Shown here: one piece after another, positions 1 to 10,738 of the stretch
Layout: each line of letters starts with the position of its first letter
Position numbering within the stretch: position 1 is the stretch's first letter
Assembly: GCA_903632075.3 (NCBI GenBank)
Contig: CAHIKZ030000126.1
Coordinates: 17,501 to 81,500 of the forward strand
Reading direction: 5' to 3'
Origin: Acanthosepion pharaonis
Lineage: Eukaryota > Mollusca > Cephalopoda > Sepiida > Sepiidae
DNA length: 64,000 nucleotides
Position numbers and translations under genes: made by a program
The notes under the pieces: model-generated
Databases searched by the model: none
Told to the model about the DNA's origin: nothing
What the model saw: the letters and a program-made list of their open reading frames with translations, nothing else

Positions 1-395
1 TAAAAAATATTCATGTGTGTGGGTAAGTTAGAGGGTGGCTCTGTCTGAGGGGCCCCAGAATGTCATTAAAAAATCTCGAAATCTAGCCTCACCTACCACC
101 AGTACTCAGTAAACCCATATACAGATTTATAATGAGCAGGTTGTCCACCAATTCCTGGAATATTGAAATATTTGTCAAGGTTTTTAAAGTATCAAACAGA
201 TTATAAGCAGAAAAGAAAGCCAAAAGGAATAAGGGTAGAAATGTCATACGGTTCCTTTGCCCTCAAGTAAAATTGTCAAGACAAACTCTGATAAAATGCA
301 CCTGAAATTAATTAAAATATTTTGCCATATCCCAACAAATGAGTAAATTATTTAATAAAAATAAAGCTGGTTATTGTTGCAATATAAATCTGTAA

Positions 396-620
396 ATGTT
401 TCTCAGTGAATATAACAAAAAACTACACAGCCAAATTAGTGCTGAAAGTAAAAAACCTCATTGTAATTGTAGGATTAAAAATATGAAAGGAAATTGCCTG
501 ATTAGTAATATTGTGTTTCAAGCTAAAACAGAAGTGGTCAATAAAGATATGGTAGAAGAAAAATTGTATATAGGATCTACAGAGAAAAACATGGAAAAAA
601 ATATTACAATCATAAAGTAA
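396..620 (+). pseudogene. Penelope-like GIY-YIG endonuclease fragment
   Basis: The frame contains PHCNCRIKNMKGNCL, then NIVFQAK, then LYIGSTEKNMEKN. This is the arrangement of the C-terminal domain of Penelope-type retroelements: a CNCR..CPL..C cysteine cluster, IVYKA, and the YIG half of GIY-YIG. The usual RYNNHK helix has decayed and a stop follows. The reverse transcriptase part is not seen upstream. It is a relic and the family assignment rests on these motifs only. Confidence 0.55.
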
Positions 621-1149
621 GCTTAAATCATAAGAAATACAAAAATTTTATGGCACTTTTGATTTATTATCAGAAGATCAAAAATGAAGTGGACACATCT
701 CCAGAATGAGCTGAAAAATTATAAAAGGTAAATTAAAGGTAGTGGAGACATGTAAAAGATATGCTTGGAGGAAAAATTGACCATTTTGTAGAGACAAAAG
801 GTTATTGAATAAGGGATCAGAACTGGTAAGTAGGTATAAGTACATCAATAAATATGCATTGTTTCATCTGCAACCAGGCGGGTTTTCTATGTTTTTGCAT
901 TCCATTTGTGATTAGAGTCACTCAAACTTTGTAAGTTCATCTAGCAGAATTTTTTTCTTTGCTTATTTCCTTTATTCCTCTATGTGGGAGATTATTGTCA
1001 CAGTTACTTATTTTCTTTTTTCTGTGTCATTAATTAAGATGGTTTAGTTTGCCCTCCTTTGATCTTTTTTCATCTGAAGAACACTTTAACATGAAACTCA
1101 AAGTCACTAATTTAGATCAGTGTCCCTGGACTTTTCTTGGTATCTGTTG

Positions 1150-1150
<1 letters not shown>

Positions 1151-1231
<81 letters not shown>

Positions 1232-1261
1232 ATTTATATATATATATATATAATATATGTG
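1151..1261. repeat. Compound (TA)n-(TG)n-(TA)n microsatellite
   Basis: About 20 TA units, then about 20 TG units, then a second TA block. Open frames across it read only IYIYIY/VCVCVC and are not genes. Confidence 0.95.
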
Positions 1262-1523
1262 CGTGTGTAAATAAATATAGAGGCAGTAAGAAAGTGTGTA
1301 TATCTATGTCTATCAATGTTTAGGTACAAACACACACATATATACATACATACAGACACACATTGAATGAATGTGTTTTCTAATGTATCATCAAATACAT
1401 ATTTTTATACATGCACATGCTGCCACACACACACACACACAGATATAGTTAAAATTTGCTATATTTATACAAGAGTGCTTTATATCATGTATAGATGTGG
1501 CGTTGTAGATAGTGGGACATAGG

Positions 1524-1625
1524 AATCAACACTGCATGGTGACTGTCAGTTCAGACTTCAATACAATCTTCATATCTGAAGATCACAGGTGACAAGAAAC
1601 TTACAGTCATCATGCAATGTTGACT
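1524..1625. repeat. Imperfect inverted repeat with a distant copy
   Basis: The left arm (1524-1549) and right arm (about 1600-1625) are near reverse complements, both carrying the CAACACTGCATGGTGACTGT core. The left arm occurs exactly (26 of 26 bases, opposite strand) at 60741-60766, so this is part of a dispersed repeat. Confidence 0.7.
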
Positions 1626-1642
1626 CCTGTGTCCACACATGT

Positions 1643-1650
<8 letters not shown>

Positions 1651-1730
<80 letters not shown>
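1651..1730. repeat. (CT)n-(AT)n microsatellite
   Basis: About 15 CT units followed directly by about 25 AT units. Confidence 0.95.
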
Positions 1731-1733
<3 letters not shown>

Positions 1734-2810
1734 TGTATACTGTAATCACATTTAATCTGTTTATATATGTGTATGTATGCACACACACATACACCTAAAT
1801 TACAAGGTTGTATAAAAGTTACCAACATGGAAAACAGAATCAATAACCTGTGTTTAAACTCTGGTTGAAGTTGTTTCAGGCATGAACTCACTTTTCCCTG
1901 TGCTCTGTCTCATTAGAAGGTATCTTGATAAGATAAGATCTTCCCTGCCATGAATGAACAGAGTTGATAAGTGAGCACTTGAGTAAACCACATTCCCATC
2001 ACTATTTTACCTGTTCAGGTGTTGTAGTAATGTTAGTAGCAGAAAACTGTTACCCTCATTGTCAACCTTTACATGATCAAATCATATAAAATACAGTGTG
2101 AGCCAATATAACTGCTCTCTTTCATTTTTATTTTTAAAAGTTATTGATTTTGATTAAATTTACATGCATACACACATACATGTATGTATGTGTGTGTAGT
2201 AGCAGTGAATTTACATGCATACACACATATATACATGTGTGTTAGTGTAGCAATATTAAAAAAAAACCTTTAATATTTGAAATGCTTATCTTGTTTTTGG
2301 TTTTTTTTTTAAAATCATTTCACCCCAAGCAAGGCAATAAAGCCTCTAGAGCACAAGGTGTTACTGAGTTTTGACAATATGAGAAAAAATACTTTTAAGG
2401 AGAGAGGACAATAAAAGAACAAGAATTAAGAAGACAGAAGTTAAACGATTGACATTGCATTTAAATTTTTGAAAAAGAAGTGAGAAGTGTAAAAAAAAAA
2501 AACTCTTAGCATAGAACTTTTGGCTACATCAAGCCAGCTCAACTGTAAAATGATTAGACTTTTCCATTAATCTAGTACTGCACTTAAATTTATAAAATCT
2601 ACATACCTTAGAGGAAAGTTGATGAGAATAATTACCATGAAAGTATTTATAGAAAAAACAAAGGAAAGGCAGTTAAAAACAGACTTAAACTTTAAATTAA
2701 AAACTTAATCAAAACCTATCAAATTTTTTTTTAAATTAAAATAAAAAAGCAGCTATGTTGATTCACACTGTCTTATATAAACATATTAATATATATTTTT
2801 TCTGTATATA

Positions 2811-3199
2811 CGTTTTTTTTTTATGGATATGACTTATTTGAGTAAACCCTCTGTTTTTAATTAAATGGTAATTACATTTAACAGCTTGAATGTTCAAAAA
2901 CTTTCATAGTAAATATGCATTGTCAGACCTGTATCCAATACAGTAACTGTCATTTGGCCTGATGTGCTGTTAACCATTCAGCCACAGAGAACTTCCATTA
3001 CCAAAGTTTAATTTACTGCTTATAAACACACATCCTTGACGATTTTGTTTTATATATCATTTCTGCTCTGAAACTTAACATAAACAATGACAACATATTA
3101 TATGAAATTTCTCAAACATTCAGGCTGGTAAATGTAAGTAATACTGTTTTAATTAAAAATGGAGCATTTACTCAAATAAGTTGCATCCATAAAAATAAT
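2811..3199. mobile_element. MITE-like element with ~75-bp terminal inverted repeats
   Basis: Sequence from about 2822 (ATGGATATGACTTATTTGAG) to 2897 is repeated in inverted orientation at 3117-3192 (ending CAAATAAGTTGCATCCAT), with about 80% identity. The 220-bp interior codes for nothing. The size and structure fit a non-autonomous DNA transposon; the superfamily is unknown. Confidence 0.65.
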
Positions 3200-3247
3200 G
3201 TATAAACAGAAAACATATTAAAATATTTGTTGTGTTTAATCCATTTC

Positions 3248-3283
<36 letters not shown>

Positions 3284-3330
3284 GATTCTTCTAAAGGAAG
3301 TTCTCAAAATAAAAACTAAAGCCATAATAG

Positions 3331-3660
3331 CCAAGATAAGGAAAAATTCAAAAGACTTATCTTAGGACCAACTTTGAGTTTCACAGATATGCCATTTAAC
3401 AGGGTTTGATAAATCTCTTGACTTCATTGGCAGATATACTTAGTTAGGAATGCTAGATTTTTATATTTTAATGATAACGTTTTTTCAGCATAGAACAAGT
3501 TTGAAATTGTTTGGAATCTGATGACCATTTCTTCTGCAGTGCATATAAGTATGATATCTGCTAATGAAGTCAGTAAATTTATCAGACCCTGACGTATGGC
3601 ATGTCTGTGAAACTTGAAATCAGTTCTAAGGTAACTCTTTTGAACTTTTCCTTATCTTGC
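3331..3660. mobile_element. MITE-like element with ~110-bp terminal inverted repeats
   Basis: The left end CAAGATAAGGAAAAATTCAA is matched in reverse complement by the right end finishing CTTTTCCTTATCTTGC. The match runs inward through CAGATATGCCAT and GACTTCATTGGCAGATAT. The arms occupy most of the 330 bp, so it would fold into one long hairpin. It lies 130 bp from the element at 2811-3199 but has different ends. Confidence 0.7.
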
Positions 3661-3937
3661 ATTAATTCTGAGAAAAGATCTGAATATAGATTGGAACAGA
3701 CTGAGATAGATGTAAGGAAATTAAGATAGAATGCATTAATCGGAATAATTATTGTTATCTACTTTAAAATGCATAGACAAACATACAGACTGTTAACTCT
3801 AGAAAAGAAACAAATTCCTGCCAAAAGAATTTCCCATGATTCTTTGTTCACTTTTTATTTTAGTTTTTAGGAAGCAAATGTTTGGCATAAAATGACCAAA
3901 TCAAAACTAAATAGTGAAAAATAATCATTTGTTTTCC

Positions 3938-4112
3938 TTTCCTATCCTTCCTTTTCTTCCTTTCCTTACTTGCTTCCTTTCCTTCATTTTCATCCTTCTT
4001 TCTTTACCTGCTTGCTTTCTTTCTTTTCCTTTCATTCATTTTCATCTTTCCTTACTTACTTCCTTTCTTTGATTTCTTCCTTTACTTCCTTCCTTTCTTT
4101 CTCTCCTTTCTA
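3938..4112. repeat. Degenerate CTTT/CCTT polypyrimidine tract
   Basis: About 170 bp of almost pure pyrimidine on the plus strand, built on TTTCCTTCCTT-type units broken by single A or G. Such tracts can form triplex DNA; no function is visible. Confidence 0.85.
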
Positions 4113-4129
4113 GGCCTTCACAACTGTTC

Positions 4130-4312
4130 ATTGTTTATGAAAACGGGATTAAATACACATTTTAACTCCATCATAAGCTCCTTAGATATTTATGTGAATA
4201 TACATTAATAACATTCAAGCAAAGAATTGTGTACAGATCCTTTTATGATCATATGTCTCTTGTTGAAAGTAAAACATAACTTTTTCTTTATTTAGAAATT
4301 ATCTATTTTTCC

Positions 4313-4344
<32 letters not shown>

Positions 4345-5500
4345 CTTCTGACATAATTGAGTTATCAGTAATATTTGCTTGATACTTCAAATAATTTTCC
4401 TTGTCTGTTTTCAGCTTTTAATATGATCAAAGCTTTTAGATTTTATATTCATTGTTCTTTTTTATATATCAGTATTTCCTTTTTTTATTTGTTTTTAAAT
4501 AAAATTATGGGGAGGGCATCAAAATAACAGACAAAATGTTTGACCCCCCCCTCAACTTCCCCCTCCCCTCTCCCCACACAGAAATTACTCTGGAGAAGAG
4601 AAAATAAAATGGATATGAAATCACAGATACCATGATTAACAACTGGTTTACAACCAATCCTAAAAATAAATAAATAAATCACAAGAAAAAAAAATCATCC
4701 AAACAAATTGGTTAATAAAATATTAAGTTTCAAATAAGCCTAATTTTAACACTCACACACACACACACACATTTTATTATGAATTTGTTTGGTAACTGTC
4801 TTCTACACTGATGGCAAGATAACCAAATTTCAAATCTAAATTTTGTGTCTCTTTAAAATACTATATTTATTAAATAATATATTCAGTTTAAATACAGAAA
4901 TGACTTCAAAGAACTTCACATATTTTTTCCTGTTATCCAAGGGTTGTTGCCAGACAGAATGGGGAAATTAGTACATTTGTGCATCTGTATGCATCCCTTA
5001 ATTCAATGACAGGCCTAAAATTATTGGACTTTTTTTCAAGTTTAAAAAATTAATGTTTTTTTCTTGTCTCTAAATTTATAGTTTTATTGCTCAGCATTTA
5101 TGTAAGCCTAAAAAAAAAATTTATAATAATTTTATATTCTAATCTCAATATCTAATTCTATTAATTTCATAAAATGATTTTAATGTTTAATTTACTGTAC
5201 CATATTTTTACATTTAATTAGTTTTTACACAATGACAAATAGGAGATAAATAACAAACATCTAAAATCTTTATTAATGCACTACAACAACGAGTGTCTTT
5301 TCTTGACTGCAAGAATAATTAAAAAAGAAAAAAAAATACACATTTGAAAAATTGAAAACTTTGAATTCAGATTCTCCGCCATTAGATGGTTGGATTCTGA
5401 AAAGATATTAAGAAACAGAGATTGAAGGAAATTTAATGTCACTTACTCTCCAGGAACAATTACAAGACATTCATGAAATAAAAATAATATTAGCAACTAT
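4130..5500. other. AT-rich intergenic stretch, no gene seen
   Basis: Contains an (ATT)n microsatellite at about 4310-4341, a C-rich patch at 4543-4575 and a short (CA)n at 4751-4771. No coding signal or transposon end was recognised. Confidence 0.6.
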
Positions 5501-5502
5501 GA

Positions 5503-5658
5503 AAACTATGATAAATGGTTATGATAATTATGATAAATGGTTATAGTTATGATAAATGGTTATAATTATAATAAATAGTTATGATACATGGTTATAATTA
5601 CGATAAATGGTTATAATTATTATAAATGGTTATAATTATGATAACTATGATAAATAGT
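5503..5658. repeat. Short tandem array, unit ~22-24 bp (ATAAATGGTTATAATTATG)
   Basis: Six to seven imperfect units of ATAAATGGTTATAATTATG. Individual units differ by G/A and T/C changes. Confidence 0.85.
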
Positions 5659-5744
5659 TGGCTTAAAACAAGGTGGATTAAACTTATTTAATGTAAAACA
5701 CTATGGAATAAACTTTAGATATTTCAGAGCCATAGGATATGAAG

Positions 5745-6345
5745 AAAACTGGCAATGTTTAGCCTTTATATCAAAAAGGGTGACACTGCTATTATTATTG
5801 GATATACTTTTGATTCCCTCAGCAATGTTTGTTTTAAAAAGTGATGATTAAAATTTTAATACACCCAAACATATAAAATTGGATTTTTATATTTTCTTTA
5901 TTCTTGAGAATTGGCAACAATAATTCATTGATATTTTTATAAAATTATGAATAAGAAAAACTTTTCATAGTTATTTATAAAATGATAAATAATAAATATT
6001 GCATTGTAGATGATTTACATATTCCGATAATTTTATAATTTTTATAAATTTTTGAAGAAAAAGATTTCTTTTCAAATTTATTTCTTTATGAAATCGTAAA
6101 TAATAAATCTTTATAAAATCGTAAATAATAAATCTTTATAAAATCATAAATAATAAATCTTTATAAAATCATAAATAATAAATATCGCATTGTACCTAGT
6201 TCACATATTTTTATAATCTTGTAAATAAAAATTGCTGAGGGAGTCAAAAGTGTGGACAGTAATAGCCATGTCAAGGGAATAACAGTCCTTTTGGCAAACT
6301 GTTTTTGCAGTCACAATAGTTAAACATTGCTGAAGAATATTTCAT
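5745..6345. mobile_element. Non-autonomous TIR element, copy A
   Basis: The left end (GGCAATGTTTAGCC, then AAAAGGGTGACACTGCTATTA and TTGATTCCCTCAGCAATG) is mirrored on the right by the reverse complement of 6225-6345 (GCAATGTTTAAC, CAAAAGGACTGTTATTC, TTGACTCCCTCAGCAAT). The interior is AT-rich with a four-unit tandem array. It resembles copy B at 18425-19105 in its ends and in a shared TTTTAAAAAGTGATGATTA internal block. No transposase is present. Confidence 0.7.
6086..6186. repeat. Tandem array, 22-23-bp unit inside TIR element copy A
   Basis: Four to five units of TTATAAAATCATAAATAATA. Neighbouring units are nearly identical, suggesting recent slippage. Confidence 0.85.
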
Positions 6346-6349
6346 TGCA

Positions 6350-7135
6350 ACATTATTTACAGAAATTTTGTCTAAATATTAATAAATAATATTTATTCAT
6401 GTATATTTTTTTAAACTGTTAATTCTTATTAGTTTAAAAAATCACAAAATACACCATACCCACATATATCAGCTGTTTTCAAAAATCTTTATTTATTATT
6501 GGTTATGTATATTGTATCTTTTTTAATGGGATATTTAATGGGGTATTGAACTACAGGAACGACAAAGATAAATATGCAAATTTTAATTTCAGCCATATAA
6601 AATTAGATTACAAAAATTAAAAATAATCAATAATGCTAATCAATAATTCTAAAGTTTAAAACTTGTTCTTACCTTTTATATAAACCATAATAAGAAAAAA
6701 TAACTCGGATATAATATTCGGCTAAACAGTATGTTAAATATTAAAGAGCTACATATGACTTGCAAACAGCAGTTTGACTGCCTTGTGTTTAAATTGTCTA
6801 TAAAAATACAGGTTCGGCCATTTTCTCTCTTTACTTGGAAGAATAACAATAGTAACAATAACAATGACTGGTTATTGTAATGCCATCATCATCACCAGTA
6901 TCATGACTATTGCTATAGGCAATTCTTTACTAATGATAACTAAAAATTCCATTTAAAAATATCTTCAGTTCAATTCATAGAACTTGTCCATTTTTGACAG
7001 TAAAATATTTAAACTTAAAAACAATAGATTTTGTGGAGATTTTATGATTTAAAAATTAAATAAATTTTTATGAAAATTTAAAATCAGAGAAGGCTTCATT
7101 ATCAAAATAGCTGAGGATTTGTTTGTGTGCATGTA
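6350..7135. other. AT-rich intergenic stretch, no gene seen
   Basis: No domain-bearing frame, inverted repeat or long microsatellite was recognised. A 62-codon frame on the minus strand near 6676-6864 has no recognisable motif. Confidence 0.5.
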
Positions 7136-7139
7136 TTTG

Positions 7140-7645
7140 AGTCTTTATGTGCATTTTGTATCTATATATGTGTGAATTTGTGGATCAGTATCTGTCCATT
7201 TGTGTGTGCATCTATATATGTGAATTTATGAATATGTGTATATGGGAATTTATAAATCTGTGTGTGTGCATCTGCGTGTGTGCATCTGTGTGTGCATCTA
7301 TATATGGGAATTTGTGTATCAGTATATGTGCATCTGTGAATTTGTACATCAGTGCATCTGTCTGTGTGTGTGCATGTGTGTGTGTCTGCTTGTATCTTTC
7401 TTTATAACTATTTTTGTTGTTGTCCATGCACATTTAAATCCGTGCATGATGAAAAATAGATATTTTTGGTTTACCTGTACATGCAGAATCTCATGACTCT
7501 GTGTATGGATGTGTGTGTGCATGCATGTGAACACATCTGTGTATGTGTGTGTGCATGCATGTGCACACATCTGTGTGTGTATGTGTGTGCATGCATGTGC
7601 ACACATGTGTGTGTGTATGTGCATGCATGTGCACACATCTGTGTG
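7140..7645. repeat. TG-rich minisatellite
   Basis: TGTGTG/GCATCTGTG/GAATTT units, changing after 7500 into a roughly 38-bp unit containing GTGTGCATGCATGTGCACACA repeated about four times. The CATGCATGTGCACACA portion is self-complementary. Confidence 0.85.
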
Positions 7646-7945
7646 TGCGTGTTGTTTACTGGCTTTTTATTTAAATCAAAAAGTAAAAAATGCTAAGAAG
7701 ATTAACTGTAAAAAAGTAAAAAAAAATGAATTGGCAAGGCTTAATGGTTACAGGTTAAAAAAAGAAGGAAAACAAACTAATATGGATGTTATCTCTTTTT
7801 GCCTTTCCTTCCTCTCAACCTCTTTCTCTCTTCCTGTCTCTCTCAGTCACTTTCAATTTAACCAACTCACTATTTATTGCTGCATATATCTCAACTTTTA
7901 TCTCTCTTTATATTTCTATGTCAGTCACTCTCTCAATTTGTTTCT

Positions 7946-7982
7946 ATCTATCTATCTATCACAGTCTATTACAGTTTGTTCA

Positions 7983-8022
<40 letters not shown>

Positions 8023-8226
8023 ACAGTCTGTTCATATCTATTACAGTCTGTTCATATCTATCTATTACAGTCTGTTCGTATCTATCACAGTCAGTTCACA
8101 TCTATCACAGTCCATTCATATCTATTTATCTATCTCTGTTCATATCTATCACAGTTCGTTCATATCTATTTATCTATCTATCTCAGTCTGTTCATATCTA
8201 TCTATCTCAGTTTGTTCCTATCTTTT
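7946..8226. repeat. (TATC)n and derived higher-order array
   Basis: A core of about nine TATC units (7985-8022) is followed by a 16-24-bp higher-order unit, TATCTATCACAGTCTGTTCA, repeated about ten times. The 292-codon open frame spanning 7509-8387 is translation of this simple sequence. Confidence 0.9.
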
Positions 8227-8539
8227 GTATGGCTGAATCATTAATAAGTTTGATTCTAATGCCAGCAGTCAGTGTTCAAGTCCTCCTATTGAATTTTGAT
8301 TCCTGGGGCAAAAGCAGATTCACACTTACTCAGCAAATGGCTATTACAACATTTTCCCAACTTTTCAGGAATTTGAATTATTTATAAAATCTGAAATTGC
8401 CATTCTTTATTTTTTCCTTTTAATTTTTTATTGTTTTATTTTACAATTTTATAATAAAAGAAAATATTTTGGCTCCTTGACAAAAACTATTTTGTTACAA
8501 AAAATTAAAAACTCATATGAATGTCTAATGTGTGTATGA

Positions 8540-8819
8540 GGGTGGATCAATAAGTCTGTAGCTTCATCCAGATTCAAGGTGAATTTTGATCTGCAATTTT
8601 CACTGTTTATTAGATTCATGTCATCTATGGAGTAGTGTTGGATTAAGTGCATTGACAAAGTGGATGTTAAAAAATAAATCTTTGTTGTGTAAAATAAATG
8701 CTCTTTTACCTCATCATGTTGTGGACATTGATATACCTATATATGTGTGTGTTTTTGCTTAGACTTTTATAGGCATATATGTACATATATCTATATGTGT
8801 AAGTGTGTATGTGCTCATA

Positions 8820-8854
<35 letters not shown>

Positions 8855-8932
8855 CATCTTTCACCATTTAATGTTTCGTTATGAGGTCAAATTTAGACCA
8901 ACCTCAACCCATGAACTTATTGATACAATTCA
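8540..8932. mobile_element. Mariner-type MITE, copy A
   Basis: The left end GGATCAATAAGTCTGTAGC is mirrored by AACTTATTGATAC at the right. The internal part (TGCAATTTTCACTGT, AAGTGCATTGACAAAG) is shared with copy B at 26108-26300. A (TA)n/(TG)n microsatellite (8816-8855) has expanded inside it. The ends resemble mariner-family inverted repeats. Confidence 0.55.
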
Positions 8933-9239
8933 AAAGAATTTTTCAGAATGATTCTGTGGGAAAAAAAAGAACACATTATATGGCAATAACTACATATACA
9001 TATAGTGTGTGTGTCTGTGCATATGTGTTATACAGTATCACCTATAAATGAGTATAGAATTACTAATTTTTACAGAAATCAATCTCAAGGCCGACCACAC
9101 TTAGGATCAAGAGTCATTGTAAACTCTGCATGATCCTTTCATTAGTTGCTTACTATGTACCATAACAGGGCTATGTACAGTTTTTGAATTCAGAGTTGTT
9201 CCAATACAAAGAACTGGTGCCTGTAGTGTGCCCAAAGCT

Positions 9240-9480
9240 CTCCAAACAACGCTTCTCAGGTTTTGAATTCACAATTGATGTACTCCTAGACTGGTTGGAA
9301 ACCAAGGCTAAAGAGCCAAATCTGTTCTACTATTTAACCCATAGCTGGGGCTCATACGTTTCCCAAGAGTATTTGTGCAAAAGTAAATGCAATTAAATTC
9401 AACTGGAATATGAACTCGACTCACCGATTTCTCATTCTGAACTACTATCCATGACACCACCCACACATCCACATTTTTTG
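9240..9480 (+). repeat. Dispersed repeat of unknown class, copy A
   Basis: CTAGACTGGTTGGAAACCAA, CATAGCTGGGGCTCATAC, AAGAGTATTTGTGCAAAAG and GATTTCTCATTCTGAAC recur in the same order and spacing at 29690-29880. It has an open frame (9184-9396), but the two copies disagree in coding quality, so I treat it as repeat rather than gene. Confidence 0.65.
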
Positions 9481-9717
9481 TTTTTTACAGAAAATTAATT
9501 TTATACTACACCAAACATAGCAAGGTTTTATTATTTATAGGGAAAAATTACCTAATCAAAGCAGTTCTGATCAAGTATTATTCATGATACCTAAAAATAG
9601 GAATATATTACATTATATTTTACCATTCAATTATGGATGCATCCCTATGAAAAAGGCTTTTTTTATTTTATATAGTATGTATGTTTTTAAATCCTTAATG
9701 GTTTTTCAAGTAGATCT

Positions 9718-9772
9718 ATTTTGAACATTGCCTACTACTTGTATTTAACAAGTAGTAGGCAATGTTCAAAAT
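9718..9772. repeat. Perfect 25-bp-arm palindrome, 5-bp loop
   Basis: The arm starting ATTTTGAACATTGCCTACTA (9718-9742) is followed by ATTTA and then its exact reverse complement (9748-9772). There are no mismatches in 25 bp. Confidence 0.95.
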
Positions 9773-9839
9773 AGTTCTTATAAAGTCAGAATTTTCAAGG
9801 TACATAAGTTTAGTTTGGTTATAACTTCACATAGTAACT

Positions 9840-10640
9840 GTTTCTCCAATTTAAAGCAATATTAGCAAAAACACTGCTGCCCAAATTGTGCAATGTCACA
9901 AGAAAAATTGCATTGTCAAAGATATACAGAAGAGACTATAGGCCAAATGTGAAAGCTGACACCAAGATTTATTTATGTTCTTAGAAGATAAGTTGATGAA
10001 TACCCAAGAAAATAGGATGTGGATGTTGTTTATAAAGTCAAAGTATGTATGCAATAAATGCTTCTACTGCCATAATCAAATGTTCCCAAGAGAAGACTGG
10101 CTGATATCACCAAATACTATGAGAGAAAAACAGCTACTGAAATTGAGTCAAGTCTGATTCGAGGCCAGTTTAAAGTTTGTGTATAAGAATAAGGATAAAA
10201 ATTAAATGTTTTTTGGACAGTGTACTGTGGTCAGATGCAATGGAATCAACCAATTTTGGTTTGATGGCATTCTACAAATTTGCTATTATTATAGTGAGGT
10301 ACATAAAGAAAAGGGTTTGGTCTCAACAGTTGAGCATTATTACAGAAATGTCATGGCCTTGAAATGAATGGCAGTGGTGAGTTGCATTTCATTGAAAGAA
10401 TAATGAATACAGAAGACCTCTCTCGAAAGAAAACATGTTGCCTTCATTCAAACTTTTTGAAAGTTGTGTTTCAGTATAATAATTATCCATTTTGCTGAAA
10501 AAAAAAAAACAGAGTTTCTGAAGAAGCTAAAAATGTTGAATTGTTTGAGAAACTCCCTAGGTTTAATTCCAAGTGAATACTTTTGGAATGTCTTAAGATG
10601 AAAAAATAGAGTAATAACTGCCATCTAACAAGATAGATTT
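9840..10640 (+). pseudogene. Tc1-like transposase fossil
   Basis: Across shifting plus-strand frames it retains SVLWSDAMESTNFG (VLWSDE..FG in Tc1), GSGELHFIERIMNTED (GELHFIEGIMN) and LGLIPSEYFWNVLR (the DLNPIEN.W..L region). Stops and frame changes separate these blocks, and the catalytic block DNDPKH is not recognisable. It is dead. No inverted repeats were found. Confidence 0.6.
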
Positions 10641-10738
10641 TAAAGAATGTATACCATTTGAATAGAGAAACATTCAAGTGACTGTTCAAATTTAGTGTTA
10701 TATTCTGTGCTAATAGGAATATATACTTGAAAAACAAG

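Noticed and set aside
7946..8226. Regularly spaced repeats resembling a CRISPR array
   Set aside because: Units are contiguous TATC-derived tandem repeats without unique spacers, and the genome is eukaryotic.
7509..8387. 292-codon open frame, the longest in the window
   Set aside because: It is a translation of TG-rich and TATC minisatellites (CVCVHA, SIYLSIYLS) with no domain and no splice context.
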